NCBI RefSeq assembly: GCF_016313185.1 | Contig: NZ_CP066218.1 | Coordinates: 4,464,001 to 4,528,000, forward strand | Direction: 5' to 3' | DNA from: Mycolicibacterium baixiangningiae | Lineage (GTDB): Bacteria > Actinomycetota > Actinomycetes > Mycobacteriales > Mycobacteriaceae | DNA length: 64,000 nucleotides | Shown here: positions 36,280 through 45,063 of the stretch, piece by piece | How the letters are laid out: every line of letters begins with the position of its first letter | How positions within the stretch are numbered: position 1 is the first letter of the stretch | Position numbers and translations under genes: made by a program | The notes under the pieces: model-generated | The model's database searches: none | Seen by the model: only the letters and a program-made list of their open reading frames with translations | What the model was told of the DNA's origin: nothing

Positions 36280-37154
36280 CCGTCGACGCCCAGCCACCCG
36301 CTGACCTGACCACGGACGAAAGCCAGGTCGGCGCGGGCGTGCAGCTTCTGGCCGCGCGCGGCGCGCAGCCCGGCGCCGGCGACCTTCCGCGCGGAGTAGT
36401 AGACCAGGCTGCTGACGGGCAGGGAATGCCGCCGCCACAGATACCCCTGTCCGACACCGTATTTCGCCATCTTGGCGACGTATGCGGCGGTGATCTGGTC
36501 GCGGTCGTCGTCCTGGCACACGCGGATCTCCGGGCGGTACTCGACGGCATGCCCCGACGCGATCAGGCGCAGCAGCAGGTCGGACTCCTCGCCCGCGCCT
36601 CGACGTCCCGGGGATCCGACGCCGACGCCCTCGTCGAAGGGTGTGGGCGACGGCAACACGCCACGCCGCAGGAATATCGTCGAGCTGACCGACGTGCGGA
36701 GGAAATTGCGCCGCGTCACCGCCGTCGGCCCGGGTAGCCACCGCAGCATCGACGGGGCCCCGGACTCGGTCACCTGCATTCCGGTGACACCGCCGAGATC
36801 GGGCCGTCGGCCCAACACCTCGAGCACCGACCGGAAGGTGGTCGGCGGATACCAGCAGTTGTCGTCCGGATAGGCGACCACCGGCGCCGACGCGAGCGGC
36901 GTGCCGGCGTTCCGTCCGGTCGAGACCCCGAGGCCGCTCGTCGTCATCCGGTACGGCCCCGGCAGTTCGAAGTCGGCGAGCACCGCCGCGCAGGACTGGT
37001 CCCCGCTCTGATCGACGAGGATGAATTCCACGCGATCGGAGAGCTCGGCGGCCGCCACCGACGTCAGCAGCCGGCGCAGCGCGTCCGGCCGCCCGATGGT
37101 CGAACACACCAGCGAGATGAGTGGTCCGCCGCCGTCCTGCAGCTGCGCGTCCAT
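36276..37154 (-). CDS. GT2-family glycosyltransferase
   Basis: 292 residues. The GT-A fold shows ISLVCSTIGRPDALRRLLTS at the start, ILVDQSGD, GRNAGTPLASAPVVAYPDDN with a DXD-type metal site, and GEESDLLLRLIASG as the acceptor-side acidic motif. First gene of the minus-strand run GT2-flippase-Wzz-Wzy. It probably adds one residue of the repeat unit. Specificity is unknown. Confidence 0.87.
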   Translation of the reverse strand: MDAQLQDGGGPLISLVCSTIGRPDALRRLLTSVAAAELSDRVEFILVDQSGDQSCAAVLADFELPGPYRMTTSGLGVSTGRNAGTPLASAPVVAYPDDNCWYPPTTFRSVLEVLGRRPDLGGVTGMQVTESGAPSMLRWLPGPTAVTRRNFLRTSVSSTIFLRRGVLPSPTPFDEGVGVGSPGRRGAGEESDLLLRLIASGHAVEYRPEIRVCQDDDRDQITAAYVAKMAKYGVGQGYLWRRHSLPVSSLVYYSARKVAGAGLRAARGQKLHARADLAFVRGQVSGWLGVDG

Positions 37155-37235
37155 GTCTCGTCCTCCCTGCCCCCGACGTCACGCGACGCGGACGGCTTTC
37201 CCTGCCCGGTCCTGACGAACCCGGCTTGAGCAAAA

Positions 37236-37246
37236 TATCATTGATA
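37236..37246. promoter_or_regulatory. AT-rich palindrome in divergent region
   Basis: TATCA-T-TGATA lies in the 252-base gap between the divergent GT2 (start 37154) and GT87-like (start 37407) genes. It is the most AT-rich spot in the gap and a possible operator or promoter element. No promoter boxes were fixed. Confidence 0.3.
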
Positions 37247-37406
37247 AGCTGCTGACCGCCTTGTGGTGCACCTGTCGCCGCTCACAGCCAGTACCACGAG
37301 ATAGAGTTTTTGCCGACGCACATGTGAGCTAACATGCGAACCATCGTCGCCCTGCCCGACATCACACCGACGTCCGCCGGCGTCCCAAGTGCGAAGGACC
37401 GCTGTA

Positions 37407-38738
37407 GTGCCCAACGTGCTCCGCCGCCCGTCACCGGGTGTCCTCGCCGCGGTCGTCGGCATCGCTCTGGCAACGGCACTGAGCATGTTCTACGCGGTCA
37501 AGATGTGGACCGGACGCATCACCGCGCTCACCCCGGCGCCGTGCGCGACGCCGGGCTGCCTGGACGGAACCCTCGTGGACTTCCGTGACACGGTATGGCT
37601 GCCCACCCGCTGGTTCCTCGTGGGGAACGATCCGTACGACACCGCCGTCTACGCGGCGCAGTTTCCGTACGCCCAGGACTTCCCCACCTACGCTCCCGCG
37701 CACCTGGCGCTCTGGCTGCCCTTCGGCCGGCTGCCCTGGGATGTCGCCGCGGCTGCCGACATCCTCGTGAACGTCGCCGTGGTGGCCGCGGTCGGAGCGT
37801 GGGCGGGCATGCGGGTGATGCGGCTGTGGTGTGCACCCGGCACACCTGACCGCACCAGCCTCCTGGCCGCCGGTTCCCTCGGAATCGCTCTCACCTGGCT
37901 CGCCCGCACGGCCGCCGACGGAGCGAGTCACGGTCAACCGTCGGTGGTGTACGCGCTGCTCGCCGCGCCGGCGCTGCTGTCCCGGCGGCCCTGGGTGGCT
38001 GTCGTGCTCACCGCGGTCACCTGCTTGAAACCGCAGATCGGGTTGTTCGTCGTCGTGATCCTGCTCGCGCAGCGCAGGTGGCGGATAGCGGCGGCTGCGG
38101 TGCTGCTGGCAGCGGCTGTATCGGCGGCTACGGGTCTCGTCCTCGCCCGCAACAGCGGCGGAATCGGGGCATGGCTGCAGACACTCCTGGGCAACGCGAG
38201 CTCGGCCGAGGCGATCCGCACGGTCGACTACCTCGACGAGCGCGTCGACCTGATGGGTGCGCTCCTGCATGCCGGCGTACCCGCTGCGGGCTGGATGTCG
38301 CTTCTGTTCCTGGTGACCGGTCTGGCGGTCGCCTATGCGGTCGCACACCGGCTGGACCGGCGAGCGCTGCCCAACACGGCGGTCCTGCTCGGGCTCGGCA
38401 TCGGGCTGATGGCCTTCTACCACATCAGTTACGACGCGATGTGGCTGCTCGCGCCGGTGGCACTGGCGGCCACGGAGCTGCTGCGAACCGGTGGACGACG
38501 GGCCGCGGTAGTCACGGCGCCCGGCCTGGTGGCGTTGGCGGCGGCGTGTTGGGCATCGCGGTGGCACCCGCTGGAGCTGATGTTCGGCGACGGGTCCACC
38601 ATCTGGATCATGCGGGCCCTCGTCGGCACGGGCCTCGCACTTCTGACGGTCGGGATATGGCGGCTGCTGCGGCAACCGACCGACGAGCTACTCGACGCCG
38701 TGTCGCCGAGACACCAACCCAGCCACGCCGGTTCGTGA
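37407..38738 (+). CDS. GT87-like membrane mannosyltransferase-type protein
   Basis: 443 residues from the GTG at 37407, with GAAGGA 8 bases upstream; an in-frame GTG at 37389 is less likely. About 10-11 helices. The first external loop carries acidic residues (VDFRDTVWLPTRWFLVGNDPY) as in DUF2029/GT-C enzymes that use polyprenyl-phosphate sugars, and the conserved TCLKPQIGLFVVVILL helix is present. It would add a sugar to the polymer on the outer side. birA follows after 50 bases. Confidence 0.75.
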   Translation: MPNVLRRPSPGVLAAVVGIALATALSMFYAVKMWTGRITALTPAPCATPGCLDGTLVDFRDTVWLPTRWFLVGNDPYDTAVYAAQFPYAQDFPTYAPAHLALWLPFGRLPWDVAAAADILVNVAVVAAVGAWAGMRVMRLWCAPGTPDRTSLLAAGSLGIALTWLARTAADGASHGQPSVVYALLAAPALLSRRPWVAVVLTAVTCLKPQIGLFVVVILLAQRRWRIAAAAVLLAAAVSAATGLVLARNSGGIGAWLQTLLGNASSAEAIRTVDYLDERVDLMGALLHAGVPAAGWMSLLFLVTGLAVAYAVAHRLDRRALPNTAVLLGLGIGLMAFYHISYDAMWLLAPVALAATELLRTGGRRAAVVTAPGLVALAAACWASRWHPLELMFGDGSTIWIMRALVGTGLALLTVGIWRLLRQPTDELLDAVSPRHQPSHAGS

Positions 38739-38788
38739 CCCGACCTCACCTTGGCGCTGCCGACCGACGCCTCGACTACGCTCCTGCC

Positions 38789-39610
38789 ATGGCCATCGAG
38801 TCCGCTCGGACGCCGCTCGACACGGACGCGCTGCGTGCAGGCCTACCGGCCGGCTGGCGGACCCTCGATGTGGTCGACGAAACGGGGTCGACCAACGCGG
38901 ACCTCCTCGCCCGCGCGGCAGCCGGCGAAGATGTCGCGGGCAGGGTCCTGCTCACGGAGTACCAGAGCGCCGGCCGCGGCAGGCACGGACGGCAGTGGAC
39001 TGCTCCCCCGCGATCGCAGGTCGCGATGTCCGTCGGTGTCGATGTGGACGGTGTCCGACCCGATGCCTGGGGGTGGTTGCCACTGTTGACCGGCGTGGCG
39101 GTGCGCGACGCCGTCGAAGAAGTGTCCGCCGTCGACGCCGGGCTGAAGTGGCCGAACGACGTGCTGGTCGGGGACGGGAAGTTGGCCGGCATCCTCGCCG
39201 AAGTGGCTGCCCCGCAGCGAGTGGTGATCGTGGGCATCGGTCTCAATGTCTCGTTGAGCGCGGCCGAGGCGCCCGATCCCCGCGCCACGTCGCTCACCAC
39301 GCTCGGCGCCACCCACCACGACCGCACCGTGCTGGCGACGACGATTCTGCGGTTCCTCGGCGTCCGCGTCGCTGCGTGGCGCCGTGCAGGAGGCGCCGAT
39401 CGGGCCCTCGTCGACGACTACCGCCGGCACAGCCTGACCCTGGGGCGCGAGGTGAGGGCGACCCTGCCCGGTGACCGCTTTCTCGAGGGAACGGCGAGCG
39501 ACATCGACGACCTCGGCAGGTTGACGATCACGTCCGGCCGGGATTCGGTGACGGTCGCGGCCGGCGACATCACCCACCTCCGGCCGGTCAGCACCGACAA
39601 TCGGGGCTGA
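38789..39610 (+). CDS. birA: biotin-[acetyl-CoA-carboxylase] ligase
   Basis: 273 residues from the ATG at 38789. It activates biotin as biotinyl-AMP and attaches it to the carboxylase biotin domain (AccA3 here). Motifs: DETGSTNADLLARA, the biotin loop QSAGRGRHGRQW, KWPNDVLVGDGKLAGILAE. There is no N-terminal DNA-binding domain, so it is a monofunctional ligase. TACGCT lies 6 bases before the ATG, consistent with its own leaderless promoter. In M. tuberculosis birA (Rv3279c) adjoins accD5; here it is inside the polysaccharide block, on the other strand relative to accD5 order. Confidence 0.94.
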   Translation: MAIESARTPLDTDALRAGLPAGWRTLDVVDETGSTNADLLARAAAGEDVAGRVLLTEYQSAGRGRHGRQWTAPPRSQVAMSVGVDVDGVRPDAWGWLPLLTGVAVRDAVEEVSAVDAGLKWPNDVLVGDGKLAGILAEVAAPQRVVIVGIGLNVSLSAAEAPDPRATSLTTLGATHHDRTVLATTILRFLGVRVAAWRRAGGADRALVDDYRRHSLTLGREVRATLPGDRFLEGTASDIDDLGRLTITSGRDSVTVAAGDITHLRPVSTDNRG

Positions 39611-39789
39611 CCCGGCCCGCATCCATGCGGCGATTTGCTGAATCTGCAGTATCGCGTCATGTTCTCGATTCGCCTTTCCCGCGGGGCCTCTGACGGTCCG
39701 GGGGCCATGGTCAGACACCGCACACGCCGAGGACGCAGCCGACAGTCTCGCCAGCATCCCCGGATAGTGGTGCTGAAATCCCTTCGCAA

Positions 39790-39811
39790 GTGGAGAGCAC
39801 GCCCTCTCCAC
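39790..39811. terminator. hairpin downstream of birA
   Basis: A perfect 8-bp stem GTGGAGAG/CTCTCCAC with a 6-base loop lies 180 bases after the birA stop. No T-tract follows, so terminator function is only possible. Confidence 0.35.
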
Positions 39812-39946
39812 CTCGCCCATATTTGACGCCTGTATGCAGATTTGGCAATCGCCGGTACGCGCACCAGAACCGCGAATTGCGAGATCAGCGCGATTTACGT
39901 CTGCGGAGCGCAAAATCTGATCGCCTCGTCCCTGTGACTTAGATCT

Positions 39947-39976
39947 CACCACTGTGCGATGTCGCTCACTGTGGTG
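39947..39976. promoter_or_regulatory. inverted repeat, candidate operator for the 40296 operon
   Basis: CACCACTGTG, 10 bases, then CACTGTGGTG: arms pair with one mismatch. It directly precedes the AT-rich TATTTATTAG stretch. Two half-sites one helical turn apart suit a dimeric regulator. Function is inferred. Confidence 0.4.
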
Positions 39977-40295
39977 TATTTATTAGCTGTAGATACAACA
40001 GCGAACACAAAATCGACCAGCCACTCAGGTCAGCGTCGACCGTCACCACCCGGCACAGGCGGCATCCATCCGCACCGGTACGTGACCTCGACGTTGGCGT
40101 GGAACCTCTCTCCTGAAGTCCTCGATCGTTGCCGTGTCCGGGGGTCTCGGCCGAGGAGCCACCGAACACGGCGCCCGCGAGGACGCCCCTGATCCATCAG
40201 CGCGTCAGTTCAGGCACCGCCTCGGACGGCCACGCGCCGGCACGACCATCCGCACCGCCACGGCCCCGCGCGTGGCCGAACATCGAAGGACTCCC

Positions 40296-41093
40296 ATGAC
40301 AGAAATGCTCGTCCGCGAACACGTCGAGACCAAGGTCCGGCTCGGACAGGTGCACATCGTGTTGCCGGCCTACAACGAAGAGGGCTCCCTGCGCCCACTC
40401 CTCGAGCGCATCGACCGCCTGGCGGCGTCGCAGCCGCTCACGGTCTGGGTGATCAACGACGGGTCGGCGGACGACACCGCCGCCGTCGCCACGAGCGGGC
40501 CCGCGTCGTTGAACGTCGAACTGGTCAACCATGAGGTGAATCTCGGCCTGGGACAGGCGATTCAGACAGGTTTGCGATCGGTTCTGGCGGTCGCCGACGA
40601 CGATGACGTGCTCGTGGTGATGGACGCCGACGACACCCACGACCCGTCGCTCGTCGCCGCGCTCGTGCGCGAGATCGACATGGGCGCCGACATCGCGATC
40701 TGCTCGCGGTTCGTCGACGGCGGGGACGACACCACGGCCCCGCCGCTGCGCCGGGTGATGTCGCGGGGGGCGGCGCAGATGTTCCGCGTCGTCGCGAAGG
40801 TCGACGGGGTCCACGACTTCACCAGCGGCTACCGCGCCTACCGGGTTTCCCTGCTGCGCCGCGCCGCCGGCCACTGGGGTGAGCGGCTCGTCGTCGAGCA
40901 GGGCTTCGCCTGCATGGTGGAACTCCTGCTCAAGCTGCGCCACTGCAACCCCCGCATCGCCGAGGTTCCGCTGGTCCTGCAGTACGACCGCAAGCAGGGG
41001 GCGAGCAAGCTGAAGCTCGCCCGCACGCTGCGGCAGTACTTCAAACTGCTTGTCCGTGAATCCTTCACACCCGCGCCCTACCGGCAGATCTGA
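40296..41093 (+). CDS. GT2 glycosyltransferase, polyprenyl-phosphate type
   Basis: 265 residues from the ATG at 40296, with GAAGGA 6 bases upstream. The sequence is close to dolichol-phosphate mannose synthase and GtrB enzymes: HIVLPAYNEEGSLRPLLERI, WVINDGSADDTA, VMDADDTHDPSL (DXD) and ICSRFVDGG. No C-terminal membrane helices are present. It could charge polyprenyl phosphate with a sugar for outer-face transferases such as the GT87-like protein, or act in repeat-unit assembly. The FAD gene overlaps its stop. Confidence 0.85.
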   Translation: MTEMLVREHVETKVRLGQVHIVLPAYNEEGSLRPLLERIDRLAASQPLTVWVINDGSADDTAAVATSGPASLNVELVNHEVNLGLGQAIQTGLRSVLAVADDDDVLVVMDADDTHDPSLVAALVREIDMGADIAICSRFVDGGDDTTAPPLRRVMSRGAAQMFRVVAKVDGVHDFTSGYRAYRVSLLRRAAGHWGERLVVEQGFACMVELLLKLRHCNPRIAEVPLVLQYDRKQGASKLKLARTLRQYFKLLVRESFTPAPYRQI

Positions 41094-42430
41094 TGTCGAC
41101 ACCGATCGAGTCGCGACCCGTCGTGGTCATCGGCGGCGGGATATCCGGGCTGACAGCCGCCTACCGGCTGACCCGCGCGTCGATCCCCGTCCACCTCGTC
41201 GAAAGTGCCGATCAGCTGGGTGGATTGGGGATGGGCGGGGAGATCGGCGGCGTCGAGATCGAACGGTTCTACCACTGTGTGATGCCCACCGACGAACATC
41301 TGTTACCGCTGCTCGATGAGCTCGGGCTGGCCGACGCCATCCGTTGGCAGCGGACCACGATGGGTATGAACGTCGACGGCCGCCGCTTTCCGTTCAACAG
41401 TGCGGTGGACCTGTTGCGCTTCACCCCGTTGCGGCTCGCCCACCGCATCCGGTTCGGCGCCGTCTCGCTGCTGTTGCGCCGGCTCGGCCGCGGGAAAGAC
41501 CTCGACAACACCAGGACCGAGGACTGGCTGCGCAGCGTGTACGGGCCCACCGTGTGGCAGCGGCTGCTGAAACCGTTGTTCGGCGCGAAGTTCGGCGACG
41601 CGTTCGGCGAGGTGCCCGCCCGCTACCTGTACCAACGGCTCGGCCGGGAGAGCAACGTGGCCACCCGGGGATATCCGGAAGGCACCTACCGTGCGATCGT
41701 CGACCGGTTGCGGACGGCCATCGAGTCCGGTGGTGGCCGGGTGCTCTGCGGTGTGGGGGTTCAGCGCGTGACGCTCGGCGACGACGGCGCCACCGTCCGT
41801 CTGGTCACCGGCGAGGAGATCGCCGCGCAATCGGTGGTCTCGACGGTGCCGATACCGCTGCTGGCATCGCTGGCCGACGAGCCGCTGCGCGCGGAACTGC
41901 CGCAGGTCCGGCTCGACTATCAGGGCGTCGTCAACGCGGTCTTCCTGTTGGACCAGCCGCTCGACGGTCACTACTGGGCTCCGGTGATCAACTGCGACAC
42001 CGACTTCGACGGTGTGGTGGAGATGTCGGCGCTCACGGGCACCGAGCGGTTGGGCGGACGCTCGCTGGTGTACGTGATGCACTACTGCGGGCGGGATTCG
42101 GCGCTGTTCGCCGAATCGGAACAGGAGATCGCGCGCCGCTGGACGGCTCAGTTACGGGCGCTCTACCCCGACCGGCTGACCGCCGCGGCAACCGTCGAAG
42201 AGGTGCGGATCTTCAAAGCGCCGTTCGTCGAACCGATTCCGACACTGGGCTACCACGAACGCATGCCGGCCGCTCGTGTCGGCGACACCAACGTCTTCCT
42301 GGCCACCACGGCACAGATCTACCCCGACGTCACGAGCTGGAACTCGTCGGTGGGTCTGGCCGACCGCGTTGTGCGTGAGGTGATGAACAACCGCGAGTCA
42401 GCCGGCCGCCGGGCGGTGGCCAATGCTTGA
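41093..42430 (+). CDS. FAD-dependent oxidoreductase of the polysaccharide cluster
   Basis: 445 residues; ATG overlaps the preceding stop. The FAD loop VVVIGGGISGLTAAYRL and the second motif LVESADQLGGLGMGGEIGG place it with the amine-oxidase/protoporphyrinogen-oxidase group, which also includes UDP-galactopyranose-mutase-like proteins. Enzymes of this type recur beside GT2 genes in exopolysaccharide clusters, but I know of no established reaction. Tight coupling to the glycosyltransferase and the priming transferase suggests it modifies a sugar or lipid-linked intermediate. Confidence 0.75.
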   Translation: MSTPIESRPVVVIGGGISGLTAAYRLTRASIPVHLVESADQLGGLGMGGEIGGVEIERFYHCVMPTDEHLLPLLDELGLADAIRWQRTTMGMNVDGRRFPFNSAVDLLRFTPLRLAHRIRFGAVSLLLRRLGRGKDLDNTRTEDWLRSVYGPTVWQRLLKPLFGAKFGDAFGEVPARYLYQRLGRESNVATRGYPEGTYRAIVDRLRTAIESGGGRVLCGVGVQRVTLGDDGATVRLVTGEEIAAQSVVSTVPIPLLASLADEPLRAELPQVRLDYQGVVNAVFLLDQPLDGHYWAPVINCDTDFDGVVEMSALTGTERLGGRSLVYVMHYCGRDSALFAESEQEIARRWTAQLRALYPDRLTAAATVEEVRIFKAPFVEPIPTLGYHERMPAARVGDTNVFLATTAQIYPDVTSWNSSVGLADRVVREVMNNRESAGRRAVANA

Positions 42431-43847
42431 CAACAGCGCCAAGGTGCAGGCCGCCGAGGTCCTCAGCGTCCTGGGCGGGACAGCCTTTGCGGTCGCGGTG
42501 AGCTCGGATGTCGCCGTCCACCAACAGACCTGGGTGCGCATCGTCTTCGGCGTCGGCATGGTCGCGGCCTGGGTGGTGCTGCTGGCCGCGCAGAAGTCGA
42601 GCGATCCGAAGATCCTGGGCCGCGGCTTCGAGGAGTTCAAACGCGTCCTGCTGGCCACCGGCAAGCTGCTCGGCTTGGTCGCCGTCGTCCTACTGGTCAC
42701 CGGCAGTCCGCTTCCCCGCCAGACCCTGTTGATCGCGATCGCCTCGGGGCTCGGCGGATGCGTGCTGGCGCACCTGATGAGTACCGTCGCCCTCGTCCGG
42801 CAGCGCACCCGTCCGAACGGACAGCGCACCCGCCTCCTCCTGGTCGGGACCCGCGCCGAGGCGGATCGCGTCGCGGCCGCGGTCTCCAGCGATGCGCGGG
42901 CCGGCTACGAGGTGATCGCCTTCCACTCGCTGGCGGCGCGCTCCACCGAACTCGTCGGCGCCGCAGGCGGACTCGATCTGTTCGGCGACATCCCCGATCC
43001 CCCCGTCATCGACACCGCGGAGATCACCGAACTCGCCCGGGAGCACCAGGCCCAGTCGGTGGTCATCACGTCCGTCGACCGGATCAACGACGAATGCCTG
43101 CGCGATCTGCGTTGGGCGCTGCACCCGCACGGTATCGGCCTGATGGTGGTGCCCGGCGTCGCCGGGATCGCCCCGCCCAAGCTGAGTCTGGAACGCCTGA
43201 GCGGACTTTCGCTGCTGCGGGTGGACGAGCCGGGCTACTCATCGCTGTCCGCCCTGGCCAAGGCGCTGTTCGACCGCATCCTGTCCGTCGCTTTACTCGT
43301 CCTCGTCTCACCGCTGCTACTCGTCATCGCCGTGCTGATCAAGCTGGAGGACGGCGGGCCGGTGTTCTACCGTCCCGCCCGCGTCGGCCGGCACGGCGAA
43401 CCCTTCCGGATGTGGAAGTTCCGGTCGATGCACCCCGACGCGGAAGCTCGGCTGACCGAGGTGCGCGCGCTGTCCGGCAAGTCCGACGACGCGTTCTACA
43501 AGTGGGCCGGCGATCCGCGGATCACGAGGATCGGCAAGGCGCTTCGCCGCACGAGCCTCGACGAACTGCCCCAGCTGATCAACGTCGTCGTCGGCGAGAT
43601 GAGCTTGATCGGGCCCCGGCCCATGATGGACGGCGAAGGTGCGGAGTTCCCGGACTTCGTGCAGCGCCGGCTCCTGGTGAAGCCGGGCATGACGGGCCTG
43701 TGGCAGGTGTCGGGCCGTTCGGACATCAGTGAACACGACCGGGTTCGCCTCGACCTCTACTACGTGGAGAACTGGTCGATGGACCAGGATCTGCGGATCC
43801 TGGCGAAGACCGCGCTCACCGTGGCCCGCGGCCACGGTGCCTACTGA
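42423..43847 (+). CDS. polyprenyl-phosphate sugar-1-phosphate transferase (priming enzyme 1)
   Basis: 474 residues, overlapping the FAD gene by 8 bases. Several N-terminal helices, a central nucleotide-binding-like domain (LLLVGTRAEADRVAA), one re-entrant helix (ILSVALLVLVSPLLLVIAVL) and the WcaJ/WbaP catalytic domain: FRMWKFRSMHPDAE, TSLDELPQLINVVVGEMSL, GPRPMMDGEG, RLLVKPGMTGLWQVSGRSD and YYVENWSM. It starts repeat-unit synthesis by moving a hexose phosphate from a nucleotide sugar to the polyprenyl carrier. A second such enzyme is at 48106-49596. Confidence 0.92.
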   Translation: MLDNSAKVQAAEVLSVLGGTAFAVAVSSDVAVHQQTWVRIVFGVGMVAAWVVLLAAQKSSDPKILGRGFEEFKRVLLATGKLLGLVAVVLLVTGSPLPRQTLLIAIASGLGGCVLAHLMSTVALVRQRTRPNGQRTRLLLVGTRAEADRVAAAVSSDARAGYEVIAFHSLAARSTELVGAAGGLDLFGDIPDPPVIDTAEITELAREHQAQSVVITSVDRINDECLRDLRWALHPHGIGLMVVPGVAGIAPPKLSLERLSGLSLLRVDEPGYSSLSALAKALFDRILSVALLVLVSPLLLVIAVLIKLEDGGPVFYRPARVGRHGEPFRMWKFRSMHPDAEARLTEVRALSGKSDDAFYKWAGDPRITRIGKALRRTSLDELPQLINVVVGEMSLIGPRPMMDGEGAEFPDFVQRRLLVKPGMTGLWQVSGRSDISEHDRVRLDLYYVENWSMDQDLRILAKTALTVARGHGAY

Positions 43848-43857
43848 CGCGGGGCGG

Positions 43858-45024
43858 TCAGCGCAGCAGCGCGCGCGACATCACCACGCGCTGAATCTGA
43901 TTCGTACCCTCGTAGATCTGGGTGATCTTGGCGTCGCGCATCATCCGCTCGACCGGGAAGTCGATGGTGTAGCCGGCGCCGCCGAACAGCTGGACCGCGT
44001 CGGTGGTGACCTCCATCGCAACGTCCGAGGCGAAGCACTTCGACGCCGCCGAGATGAAACCGAGGTTGCCCTCGCCGCGTTCGGCGCGCGCAGCGGCCGA
44101 ATACACCATCAACCGGGCGGCCTCCACCTTCATCGCCATATCGGCGAGCATGAACTGCACACCCTGGAAGTCGCTGATCGACTTACCGAACTGCTTGCGG
44201 TCCTTGGTGTAGGCGATCGCGGCGTCCACCGCGCCCTGGGCGATGCCGACCGCTTGGGCACCGATGGTCGGGCGGGTGTGGTCCAGGGTCGCCAGCGCGG
44301 TCTTGAAACCGGTGCCGGGCTCACCGACGATCCGGTCACCCGGGATGCGGCAGTTCTCGAAGTACAACTCGGTGGTCGGCGAACCCTTGATACCGAGCTT
44401 GCGTTCCTTGGGTCCGACGGTGAAACCCTCGTCGTCGATGTGCACCATGAACGCCGAAATGCCGTTGGCGCCCTTGTCGGGATCGGTCACCGCCATCACG
44501 GTGTACCAGGAGGACTTGCCGCCGTTGGTGATCCACGCCTTGGCGCCGTTGAGGATCCAGTCGTCGCCGTCAGCCTTGGCGCGGGTGCGCATCGCCGCCG
44601 CATCGCTGCCGGCCTCCCGCTCGGACAGCGCGTAGGAGGCGAGCTTTCCGTCGACCAGGTCGGGCAGCACCTTGCCCTTGAGCTCCTCGGAGCCACGCAG
44701 GATCAGGCCCATGGTGCCCAGCTTGTTGACCGCGGGGATCAACGACGCCGACGCATCGACACGGGCGACCTCTTCGATCACGATGCACGCCGCCACCGAA
44801 TCGGCGCCCTGTCCGCCGTACTCCTCGGGCACGTGCACCGCGTTGAACCCCGACGTCACCAGCGCCTGCAGGGCTTCCTCGGGAAACCGCATCTGCTCGT
44901 CGACATCGGCCGCGTACGGGGCGATCTCCTTCTCGGCGAGCGCGCGGATCGCCACCCGCAACTCCTGATGCTCCTCCGGCAACTGGAACATGTCGAAGGA
45001 CGTGTCTCCGGTCCAACCAGCCAT
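43858..45024 (-). CDS. fadE25: acyl-CoA dehydrogenase
   Basis: 388 residues from the ATG at 45022-45024, with AAGGAGG 6 bases upstream. FAD-dependent alpha,beta-desaturation of acyl-CoA. Signatures: ALSEREAGSDAAAMRTRA, AWITNGGKSSWYTVMA, RKQFGKSISDFQGVQFMLAD and, near the C-terminus, the flavin/Glu region AKITQIYEGTNQIQRVVMSR. Position next to purE-purK matches Rv3274c (FadE25). It ends 10 bases from the convergent priming transferase gene. Confidence 0.94.
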   Translation of the reverse strand: MAGWTGDTSFDMFQLPEEHQELRVAIRALAEKEIAPYAADVDEQMRFPEEALQALVTSGFNAVHVPEEYGGQGADSVAACIVIEEVARVDASASLIPAVNKLGTMGLILRGSEELKGKVLPDLVDGKLASYALSEREAGSDAAAMRTRAKADGDDWILNGAKAWITNGGKSSWYTVMAVTDPDKGANGISAFMVHIDDEGFTVGPKERKLGIKGSPTTELYFENCRIPGDRIVGEPGTGFKTALATLDHTRPTIGAQAVGIAQGAVDAAIAYTKDRKQFGKSISDFQGVQFMLADMAMKVEAARLMVYSAAARAERGEGNLGFISAASKCFASDVAMEVTTDAVQLFGGAGYTIDFPVERMMRDAKITQIYEGTNQIQRVVMSRALLR

Positions 45025-45063
45025 CGTGGCCTCCTTGCTACTCACCGGTAACTTTACCTGCGC

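Larger units (their letters stand above)
39611..40295. other. 685-base intergenic region before the GT2-FAD-transferase run
   Basis: No credible gene. After birA there is a hairpin GTGGAGAG-CACGCC-CTCTCCAC (39790-39811). Further on is an imperfect 10-10-10 inverted repeat (39947-39976) followed by an AT-rich stretch (39977-40010) that could hold a promoter. If so, the next gene would have a leader of about 300 bases. No known riboswitch was recognised in it. Confidence 0.5.

Noticed and set aside
36280..37233. Possible fusion of the flippase to an upstream domain
   Set aside because: The open frame continues but is out of phase with the real GT2 gene. A GTGA overlap at 36276-36279 gives the natural flippase start.
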